Shown: piece by piece, positions 1 to 5,324 of the stretch
Position numbering within the stretch: position 1 is the first letter of the stretch
Layout of the letters: each line of letters opens with the position of its first letter
From: Bacteroides sp.
GTDB taxonomy: Bacteria; Bacteroidota; Bacteroidia; Bacteroidales; Bacteroidaceae
Reading direction: 5' to 3'
Length of the DNA: 6,282 bases
NCBI GenBank assembly: GCA_030529405.1
Contig: JAUMWZ010000094.1
Location: forward strand, 1-6,282
Notes under the pieces: generated by a model
Told to the model about the DNA's origin: nothing
The model's database searches: none
What the model saw: only the letters and a program-made list of their open reading frames with translations
Position numbers and translations under genes: made by a program

Positions 1-288
1 TTTGCCTTTTTCATGAGGATTGTCCACTGAACCATCTTTAATCCATTCTTTCCATATCAAATAAGCATCTTTACCTGGGTTGCCATTCTCGCCTTTTAGA
101 AACTTAAAGTAGTTTGCAACGTCAGTGCCAAGAGACCAGTTAATTTCTTTGTTATTAACAGATTCTACCCAAACCTCGTAAGCACTCTTTCCAGTAGGTC
201 CAGGAGGAGAAACAATCTCAATAGTATCACAAGCTGATTGAGAAATAATCAAAAAAGCAAGTGATATATAAAAACAAATTCTATTCAT
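1..288 (-). CDS. Collagen-like lipoprotein, N-terminal part (runs off the left edge)
   Basis: This reading frame is open from an ATG at 288-286 to the window edge (96 codons, no stop), so only the N-terminus is present. Residues 1-19 form a signal peptide with a hydrophobic core (about 4-15) followed by Ser-Ala-Cys, making Cys20 the likely lipidated residue. Gln at -3 is unusual for a lipobox but tolerable in Bacteroidota. After Cys20 come Gly-X-Y-like stretches (PPGPTGKSAY at 28-37, GENGNPGKDAY at 66-76). The segment GK-[S/D]-AY-x-x-W-x-E occurs twice, at 33-42 and 72-81, about 39 residues apart, and the spacer ends in FKFLKGE (61-67). Gly-rich triplets interleaved with GKxAYxxW units are a pattern I associate with secreted Bacteroidales lipoproteins. 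The function is unknown; a surface or outer-membrane location is inferred. It is separated from recQ by a terminator and about 500 bp, so it is probably an independent transcription unit. Confidence 0.8.
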   Translation of the reverse strand, partial: MNRICFYISLAFLIISQSACDTIEIVSPPGPTGKSAYEVWVESVNNKEINWSLGTDVANYFKFLKGENGNPGKDAYLIWKEWIKDGSVDNPHEKGK

Positions 289-320
289 AAATGCAATTTT
301 AAATAAGATAAATAATATAT

Positions 321-347
321 CAAATCTATATATGAAGTTCAAACATA
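321..347 (-). promoter_or_regulatory. Candidate Bacteroidota -7 elements upstream of the lipoprotein gene
   Basis: On the minus strand two exact matches to TAnnTTTG stand in tandem: TATGTTTG (347-340) and TAGATTTG (328-321). Either would give a leader of roughly 25-50 nt before the ATG at 288. Neither has a TTTG -33 element at the usual spacing of about 19 nt; the nearest TTTG (374-371) lies 23 nt from the upstream copy. The region is so A/T-rich that such 8-mers can occur by chance (another lies at 397-390), so this is a weak call. No Shine-Dalgarno sequence precedes the start codon. Confidence 0.3.
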
Positions 348-437
348 TGTATTTATAAACTATCTAACACCAAATCGAGAACAATTTTGCAAAAATAATA
401 AAATCTAAATCAAATCAAGAGAGTTGCATTAAATAAA

Positions 438-487
438 TTACACTAAATAAAGAAAATAACAAAATATAATATTTAGTGAAAGTGTAA
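438..487. repeat. Inverted repeat in the recQ-lipoprotein gap
   Basis: CACTAAATA (441-449) is exactly complementary to TATTTAGTG (470-478). The flanking TTACACT (438-444) is also complementary to AGTGTAA (481-487), because AGTG is duplicated on the right arm. Two alternative hairpins are therefore possible, with a 20-nt loop or with a small bulge. No clean U-tract follows on either strand, so it is not a convincing terminator. It may be an operator or simply chance in A/T-rich DNA. Confidence 0.35.
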
Positions 488-791
488 AAAAGACAAGTTT
501 ACAGTTATTGAGCACAAATATAAGTATATTAGAAATGAAAATAAATTATAGTATAATAAAATACAGAAACTCTTTAACAAGCACAAAATAGACTTTATAA
601 CAGTCTAGGAAGAAAAAACACACATCTGAAAACTATATATAAACGAAAAACAAAACATACACAATTTAGTTGGTAGCTATATATGATTTATAAGTAGACT
701 GTGCATAATTTACAAATAAAGGAATGAGGAGAAAAAGAGAGCAGCATAGATTTTCAGTGGAGAAACAAGATGATACGAATATGTGAAAAAC

Positions 792-825
792 AAAAAAATC
801 CTGCACATAATAAATGTGCAGGATT
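792..825 (-). terminator. Intrinsic terminator of recQ
   Basis: A perfect 12-bp stem (797-808 pairing with 814-825, containing the core CCTGCACA/TGTGCAGG) closes a 5-nt loop. On the minus strand it is followed directly by a run of T (796-792, continuing the two A-T pairs at the stem base), then another T-run. It begins 25 nt after the recQ stop codon. The plus-strand side lacks a T-run, so it works in one direction only. It ends the recQ transcript and insulates the lipoprotein gene. Confidence 0.92.
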
Positions 826-850
826 ATATGTAAGATTGTATTTAGACTTA

Positions 851-3034
851 TTAGTTAGCCATTTCAGAGATAAACTTAATTCTCACAAGACGTATTTCTT
901 CTTCACTATAATCGTCTTCCAATTCAGCCAACGCTTCTTCTAAGTCGTCAGTGGTAGATTCTCTGAAGTATTCGTAAATATCAGAAATTTGCTCTTCGTC
1001 AAGAATTTCGTTAAGGAAGTAGTCAATGTTTAGCTTCGTTCCCGAATATACTATTGATTCAACCTCGCTTAGTAGTTCATTAAAATCTAATCCCTTTGAT
1101 ATTGCCAAATCATCTAAAGCGACCTTGCGGTCAATCGCCTGAATGATAGAAACTTTAATCTTTGACTTGCTAGCTACTGTCTTTATCCTTATATCCTCAG
1201 GTCTTTCAATTTCATTCTCATCGCAGTGTCTTTTTATGAGTTTACAAAACTCCTCACCATATCGTTTAGCTTTACCAGCCCCAACACCAGGTATGTTTTG
1301 CAGCTCTTCAATAGACACAGGATATAGTGTTGCCATCGCTTCTAATGATGGGTCTTGGAAGATAACATACGGAGGCACCTCAAGATTCTTAGACATCTTC
1401 TTTCTAAGGTCTTTGAGCATAGAGTATAAAGCTGGGTCTACAGCACAAGCTCCACCACCTCTTGCTGGTGTTTCGTCTTCAGCCTCATCAAACTCGTTAT
1501 CCTCTGTTATCTTGAAAGACACAGGTTTTTTCAAAAACTTATGTCCCTGTGGAGTAACTTTTATCAGACCATAGTTTTCTACATCTTTACTGAGGTATCC
1601 AGCTATCAGTCCTTGTTGTATCACAGCATTCCATATCTTTTCATCTTCTCCCATTCCTGTACCAAAAATAGAGAGATCATCATGTCTGTGAGCTTGTATA
1701 TCGGATGTTTCTTTCCCTAATAGTACATCGATAATATATTCAGCCTTGAAGTTTTCTTTAACCGCAATAGCAGCTTCTATCACGGAACATAATAGTTCTT
1801 TCGCTTCCACTTGTTTTTTAGGATTTAAACAGTTATCACAATTTCCACAATTATCTTCAGTATATTTCTCACCAAAATAGTGTAACAATAGTTTTCTTCT
1901 GCAAACAGAAGATTCTGCATAAGCCGCAGTTTCCAACAATAGTTGCCTTCCGATTTCTTGCTCAGCTACTGGCTTGCCTTCCATAAACTTTGAAAGTTTC
2001 TGTAAATCTTTCTCCGAATAGAAGGCTATACATTTTCCTTCACCACCGTCTCGCCCTGCCCTACCAGTCTCTTGATAATAGCCTTCAAGGCTCTTAGGAA
2101 TATCGTAGTGAACAACATATCTTACATCTGGTTTGTCTATTCCCATTCCGAAAGCAATGGTTGCTACAATCACATCTATACGTTCCATAAGGAAGTCGTC
2201 TTGATTCTGACTTCTTGTAGCTGAGTCCATTCCCGCGTGATATGCCCTTGCATTTATCCCATTTGCTTTTAATATTTCAGCAAACTCTTCTACTTTTTTC
2301 CTGCTAAGACAGTATATTATACCCGATTTTGAAGGATTATTCTTTATCAGCTTAACAATCTCCTTATCTATACTGTTATTCTTTGGTTTTACTTCGTAGT
2401 ATAGATTTGGTCTATTGAAAGAAGACTTAAAGACTTTGGCATCAGTCATTCCCAAGTTCTTTTGTATATCATGTTGAACTTTAGGAGTAGCTGTTGCAGT
2501 CAAAGCTATAAGCGGTGCTCTTCCAATTTCTGTTATTATTGGTCTTATTCTTCTATATTCTGGACGGAAATCATGCCCCCATTCAGAGATACAGTGAGCT
2601 TCGTCCACAGCATAGAAAGATATTTTCACGGACTTAAGAAAGTCTACATACTCCTCCTTCGTTAATGATTCGGGAGCAACATAAAGCAGTTTAGTCTTAC
2701 CCGATAGTATATCACTTTTTACTTTTTCAACAGAAGATTTGTTTAGTGAGGAGTTTAGAAAGTGTGCCACTCCATCTTCTTCGCTGAAATTCCTCATAGC
2801 GTCCACTTGATTCTTCATCAACGCAATTAGTGGCGAAATAACAATGGCCGTGCCAGGCATAATAAGTGATGGAAGCTGATAACACAGAGATTTTCCACCT
2901 CCTGTTGGCATAAGCACAAAAGTGTCATTGCCATCAAGTAGGTTTTGTATAACCTCCTCTTGATTTCCTTTGAACTTATCAAAACCAAAGTTCTTCTTAA
3001 GTTCTTCTCTAAGATTTATGTTGGCAGCCATCAT
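851..3034 (-). CDS. recQ: ATP-dependent DNA helicase RecQ
   Basis: A 727-residue superfamily 2 3'-5' DNA helicase acting in recombination and repair. Visible in order: Walker A TGGGKS (44-49); DEAH box (144-147) followed by the RecQ aromatic loop EWGHDFRPEY (151-160); TATATP motif (179-184); helicase motif VI QETGRAGRDG (321-330); the RecQ zinc site Cys378, Cys396, Cys399, Cys402; a winged-helix RQC region (about 408-505); an HRDC domain (about 532-605) with IPGVGAGKAKRYGEEF. An extra C-terminal region (about 610-727) has a predicted helix-turn-helix part and a very acidic tail. The protein is longer than E. coli RecQ (about 610 residues), as I expect for Bacteroidales. The start is fixed by an in-frame TAA at 3046-3044; two ATG codons stand in tandem, so translation could begin at 3034 or 3031. 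There is no Shine-Dalgarno sequence. It has its own promoter upstream and an intrinsic terminator downstream. All catalytic motifs look intact. Confidence 0.97.
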   Translation of the reverse strand: MMAANINLREELKKNFGFDKFKGNQEEVIQNLLDGNDTFVLMPTGGGKSLCYQLPSLIMPGTAIVISPLIALMKNQVDAMRNFSEEDGVAHFLNSSLNKSSVEKVKSDILSGKTKLLYVAPESLTKEEYVDFLKSVKISFYAVDEAHCISEWGHDFRPEYRRIRPIITEIGRAPLIALTATATPKVQHDIQKNLGMTDAKVFKSSFNRPNLYYEVKPKNNSIDKEIVKLIKNNPSKSGIIYCLSRKKVEEFAEILKANGINARAYHAGMDSATRSQNQDDFLMERIDVIVATIAFGMGIDKPDVRYVVHYDIPKSLEGYYQETGRAGRDGGEGKCIAFYSEKDLQKLSKFMEGKPVAEQEIGRQLLLETAAYAESSVCRRKLLLHYFGEKYTEDNCGNCDNCLNPKKQVEAKELLCSVIEAAIAVKENFKAEYIIDVLLGKETSDIQAHRHDDLSIFGTGMGEDEKIWNAVIQQGLIAGYLSKDVENYGLIKVTPQGHKFLKKPVSFKITEDNEFDEAEDETPARGGGACAVDPALYSMLKDLRKKMSKNLEVPPYVIFQDPSLEAMATLYPVSIEELQNIPGVGAGKAKRYGEEFCKLIKRHCDENEIERPEDIRIKTVASKSKIKVSIIQAIDRKVALDDLAISKGLDFNELLSEVESIVYSGTKLNIDYFLNEILDEEQISDIYEYFRESTTDDLEEALAELEDDYSEEEIRLVRIKFISEMAN

Positions 3035-3083
3035 TATTATTGTTTATATATTCTGTAAAGTTTCGACCCGACAACTAACATAA

Positions 3084-3114
3084 GCCTTAATATTGGCTAT
3101 AGGTCTTGTAAGGC
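3084..3114 (-). other. Possible stem-loop at the start of the recQ leader
   Basis: GCCTTA (3114-3109 on the minus strand) is exactly complementary to TAAGGC (3089-3084), with a 19-nt loop. A start site a few nt past the recQ -7 element would fall near 3114, so the mRNA could begin with this stem. Such 5'-terminal stems can protect mRNA from decay. Only six pairs are seen, so chance cannot be excluded. Confidence 0.25.
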
Positions 3115-3119
3115 ACAAA

Positions 3120-3150
3120 CAAAGTTATAAACAACTTTCTAAGTAGCAAA
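3120..3150 (-). promoter_or_regulatory. recQ promoter of the Bacteroidota type
   Basis: The minus strand reads TTTG (3150-3147), a 19-nt spacer, then TAACTTTG (3127-3120). Both elements and the spacing match the Bacteroidota primary sigma factor consensus (-33 TTTG, -7 TAnnTTTG). The start would be near 3114, giving a leader of about 80 nt. The -33 TTTG is itself the end of a second TAnnTTTG match (TATATTTG, 3154-3147), but that one lacks its own upstream partner. recQ can therefore be transcribed independently of clpPX. Confidence 0.7.
3121..3138. repeat. Dyad overlapping the recQ -7 element
   Basis: AAAGTT (3121-3126) and AACTTT (3133-3138) form a perfect inverted repeat around a 6-nt centre, lying across the -7 element and the adjacent spacer. 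This is where a repressor or activator operator could sit. It is short and A/T-rich, and no known regulator site is recognised. Confidence 0.3.
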
Positions 3151-3180
3151 TATAAAAACCTTATATTTTCTTTCTATTTG

Positions 3181-3211
3181 CAGAGTTATATGCAATAAAA
3201 TTACACCTCTG
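3181..3211 (-). other. Hairpin in the clpX 3' region, possibly a weak terminator
   Basis: On the minus strand CAGAGGTGTA (3211-3202) pairs with TATAACTCTG (3190-3181) with one mismatch and one G-U, around an 11-nt loop, starting 7 nt after the clpX stop. An A-rich stretch, not a U-tract, follows, so efficient termination is doubtful. It may mark the 3' end of the clpPX mRNA or leave some readthrough into recQ. Confidence 0.35.
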
Positions 3212-3217
3212 TACTTT

Positions 3218-4459
3218 TCAAGAGTTTTTAAGTCTTGACAGATTTGCTCTTTCTATTTGATGCTTAGCATATTCTAAAGTAAGTAGGTATTCTTTATCGT
3301 TTGTTGATGGCAGATTATACATAGGCTCTATCATGATTGTTTCTACAATAGTTCTTAGTCCTCTTGCCCCAAGTTTATATTCTATTGCTTTGTCCACAAT
3401 AAAATCAAACACTCCATCTTCAAACGATAGCTCGATACCATCTATTTCAAATAATCTTATGTATTGTTTTATTATAGAGTTTTTAGGTTCAGTCAGTATA
3501 TCTCTCAAAGCATCTCTATTGAGTGACTCAAGATGTGTAAGTACTGGAAGACGCCCGATAATCTCAGGTATCAAGCCGAACGACTTCAAATCTTGCGGAG
3601 ATACATATTGCATAAGATTGTTTTTATCTACTTTCTCCTTGGCATTGCTTGTTGCATAACCGACAGTTGTAGTGTTCAATCTCTGAGCAATTCTCTGTTC
3701 TATTCCATCAAATGCACCTGCACATATAAATAAGATATTCTTTGTGTTCACTGCTATCATCTTTTGGTCAGGGTGTTTTCTTCCTCCTTGTGGCGGAACA
3801 TTAACCACTGAACCCTCCAAAAGTTTAAGAAGTCCTTGCTGAACTCCCTCTCCACTCACATCTCTTGTTATTGATGGGTTATCTCCTTTACGTGCAATTT
3901 TGTCTATTTCATCTATAAACACTATACCTTTCTCAGCTTCTTCAACATCATAGTCTGCAACTTGTAGAAGTCGTGTAAGTATGCTTTCAATATCTTCTCC
4001 TACGTATCCAGCTTGGGTTAATACTGTTGCATCAACTATAGCAAACGGAACTTTCAGCTGTTTTGCAATAGTTTTGGCAAGAAGTGTTTTTCCTGTTCCC
4101 GTACTTCCTACCATTACTATGTTAGACTTTTCTATTTCCACATCATCATTCACATTTTTTTGTTGCAAACGCTTATAGTGGTTGTAGACAGCTACCGATA
4201 AAAACTTCTTCGCATCTTCTTGTCCAATCACGTATTGGTCAAGATATTCTTTTATTTCTTTCGGCTTTGGTATTTCTTGTAAGTCTGTATTTTCTTTGTT
4301 TTGTTCTTTCCTTGCTTGCGTTTTGTCTTTAACAATCATGGTAGCTGTATCTAGACAGTTATTACAGATATTACCCTCTGCCCCTGTTATGATATATCCT
4401 ACCTCGTTTTCTGATTGTAGACAAAAGCTACACCTCTTCTTTCTTCCCTTGTCTGCCAT
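3218..4459 (-). CDS. clpX: ATP-dependent Clp protease ATP-binding subunit ClpX
   Basis: A 413-residue AAA+ unfoldase that recognises substrates, unfolds them with ATP and threads them into ClpP in the cytoplasm. Visible: an N-terminal C4 zinc-binding domain (Cys10, Cys13, Cys32, Cys35); Walker A GSTGTGKT (118-125); pore loop 1 GYVGED (151-156); Walker B IVFIDEID (179-186); the second pore loop RKH (227-229); the arginine finger in EIIGRLP (Arg303); sensor 2 in GARGLR (Arg366). The ClpP-docking tripeptide, IGF in E. coli, reads VGY here (266-268). Length is normal for the family. The start is fixed by an in-frame TAA 12 nt upstream, and the ATG lies 2 nt after the clpP stop (TAA-AG-ATG), so co-transcription and probably translational coupling with clpP are expected. 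The gene ends with TGA and looks intact. Confidence 0.98.
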   Translation of the reverse strand: MADKGRKKRCSFCLQSENEVGYIITGAEGNICNNCLDTATMIVKDKTQARKEQNKENTDLQEIPKPKEIKEYLDQYVIGQEDAKKFLSVAVYNHYKRLQQKNVNDDVEIEKSNIVMVGSTGTGKTLLAKTIAKQLKVPFAIVDATVLTQAGYVGEDIESILTRLLQVADYDVEEAEKGIVFIDEIDKIARKGDNPSITRDVSGEGVQQGLLKLLEGSVVNVPPQGGRKHPDQKMIAVNTKNILFICAGAFDGIEQRIAQRLNTTTVGYATSNAKEKVDKNNLMQYVSPQDLKSFGLIPEIIGRLPVLTHLESLNRDALRDILTEPKNSIIKQYIRLFEIDGIELSFEDGVFDFIVDKAIEYKLGARGLRTIVETIMIEPMYNLPSTNDKEYLLTLEYAKHQIERANLSRLKNS

Positions 4460-4461
4460 CT

Positions 4462-5127
4462 TTATTTTTTAGTAAGCACTTGGTCAATCATTCCATATTC
4501 TTTAGCTTCTTGAGCAGTCATCCAATAATCTCTATCAGAGTCTGCCCACACTTTTTCAAACTCAGTGCCAGAGTGTTCAGAAATGATTGTATATAGTTCT
4601 TTTTTTAGTTTTTGTATTTCTCTTGCAGTAATTTCTATATCTGACGCTTGACCATTAACACCTCCTAGTGGTTGATGTATCATCACTCTTGAATGTGGTA
4701 ATGCCATACGTTTTCCTTTTTCTCCTGCTACAAGCAAAACGGCTGCCATTGATGCTGCCATACCAGTGCATATTGTAGAAACATTACTATTGATAAACTG
4801 CATAGTGTCGTATATTCCAAGTCCTGCATACACACTTCCGCCCGGAGAGTTTATATATATAGATATGTCTTTTCCTGAATCCACAGAGTCAAGATATAAT
4901 AATTGTGCTTGCAATGTATTTGCTGTATAGTCGTCTATTTGTGTTCCCAAGAAAATAATTCTATCCATCATTAGTCTTGAGAATACATCTAACTGCGTAA
5001 CGTTTAATTGTCTTTCTTCAAGTATATAAGGGTTTAGGTAACTTGCTTGCGAGTTTATTACCTTATCTATTGTTGTTCCGTTTATACCCAAATGCTTTGT
5101 AGCATATTTTCTAAAGTCGTTTATCAT
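4462..5127 (-). CDS. clpP: ATP-dependent Clp protease proteolytic subunit ClpP
   Basis: A 221-residue serine peptidase (family S14) that forms the double-heptamer chamber degrading proteins delivered by ClpX. The catalytic triad is visible: Ser126 in TGMAASMAA (121-129), His151 in MIHQP, and Asp200 in DSDRDYW (196-202). The oxyanion-region motif SPGGSVYAG (94-102) and the ASDIEI segment of the handle helix are present. About 30 residues precede the part matching mature E. coli ClpP (LNPYILEERQLN onward); this leader resembles other Bacteroidales ClpP proteins and may include a processed propeptide. The start is fixed by an in-frame TAA only two codons upstream of the ATG. No Shine-Dalgarno sequence is seen. 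It is the first gene of a clpP-clpX unit, with a candidate promoter just upstream and a terminator separating it from tig. Confidence 0.98.
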   Translation of the reverse strand: MINDFRKYATKHLGINGTTIDKVINSQASYLNPYILEERQLNVTQLDVFSRLMMDRIIFLGTQIDDYTANTLQAQLLYLDSVDSGKDISIYINSPGGSVYAGLGIYDTMQFINSNVSTICTGMAASMAAVLLVAGEKGKRMALPHSRVMIHQPLGGVNGQASDIEITAREIQKLKKELYTIISEHSGTEFEKVWADSDRDYWMTAQEAKEYGMIDQVLTKK

Positions 5128-5171
5128 ATATTACTGTATTATTTTTGTCCAAACCTTTTATCACATCTGTA

Positions 5172-5201
5172 CAAAGTAAGTAAAAGAAGTTTGGAGGCAA
5201 A
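5172..5201 (-). promoter_or_regulatory. Candidate clpP promoter
   Basis: On the minus strand TTTG (5201-5198), at the end of the terminator T-run, is followed after 18 nt by TTACTTTG (5179-5172), which matches TAnnTTTG at all but one defined position. Spacing is close to the usual 19 nt. The start would fall near 5166, leaving a leader of about 40 nt before the clpP ATG. It fits the need for a promoter after the tig terminator, but the -7 match is imperfect. Confidence 0.45.
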
Positions 5202-5241
5202 AAAAACACAGAGTTATATTTTACTAAAAACCCTGTGTTTT
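5199..5241 (-). terminator. Intrinsic terminator between tig and clpP
   Basis: In the minus-strand RNA AAAACACAGGGTT (5241-5229) pairs with AACTCTGTGTTTT (5215-5203). That is 13 pairs including one G-U, with a 13-nt loop, followed by more T (5202-5199) for a total run of eight. The G-U pair would be an A-C mismatch on the other strand, and the T-run lies on the minus side, so it acts on transcripts leaving tig. The stem is A/U-heavy at its base, so termination may be partial. Confidence 0.75.
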
Positions 5242-5283
5242 CAATTTATTACGTAGCTATTTATATGGGTTTTCGCCCATCAT
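5226..5283 (-). promoter_or_regulatory. Possible attenuator-like leader upstream of the tig-clpP terminator
   Basis: In the minus-strand RNA, ATGGG (5280-5276) can pair with CCCAT (5269-5265). The overlapping GAAAACCC (5274-5267) can instead pair with GGGTTTTT (5233-5226; seven Watson-Crick pairs plus one G-U), and that segment includes part of the 5' arm of the terminator stem. This gives mutually exclusive pairings of the 1:2, 2:3, 3:4 kind. An 8-codon frame, MMGENPYK plus TAG (5283-5257), with AAGGA 6 nt before its ATG, covers segments 1 and 2. Segment 2:3 pairing is much weaker than the terminator, and matches of this length arise easily by chance in such DNA. This is a hypothesis, not an identified element. 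Confidence 0.2.
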
Positions 5284-5324
5284 TCTTCTTCCTTTTCTTG
5301 AAATCGGATTAGCCTTTGTTTTTG

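Larger units (their letters stand above)
289..790. other. A-rich intergenic region without a supportable gene
   Basis: About 500 bp between the recQ terminator and the lipoprotein start. The plus strand is strongly A-rich and poor in G, with stops in every frame, and nothing in it resembles a tRNA, rRNA or known small RNA. Small dyads are visible: 438-487 (listed separately), TAGACT/AGTCTA at 589-607, and a perfect 10-bp palindrome TTTTGCAAAA at 385-394. The octamer CTATATAT occurs three times (about 325, 634 and 677). The left end presumably holds the lipoprotein promoter. The rest has no assignable role. Confidence 0.7.

Noticed and set aside
390..397. A further TAnnTTTG match (minus strand TATTTTTG) as a lipoprotein promoter
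   Set aside because: It is far from the start codon, has no -33 partner at proper spacing, and is expected by chance in A-rich DNA.
724..786. A 20-codon plus-strand frame from ATG with GGA just before it
   Set aside because: It is too short, its GGA is too close to the ATG, no promoter is seen, and it ends beside the recQ terminator; there is no support as a gene.
712..818. A 33-codon minus-strand frame starting inside the recQ terminator hairpin and coding mostly hydrophobic residues
   Set aside because: T-rich DNA gives hydrophobic codons automatically, and the start lies in the terminator stem; there is no start signal.
1143..1574. A 143-codon plus-strand frame opposite recQ
   Set aside because: It lies antisense to conserved RecQ domains and has low-complexity Ser-rich composition; it is a shadow frame.
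5257..5324. A frameshifted extension of trigger factor, since the +2 frame after tig stays open and reads as a basic peptide
   Set aside because: Trigger factor already ends normally at FGKLFE, and there is no slippery site or homology to support an extension.
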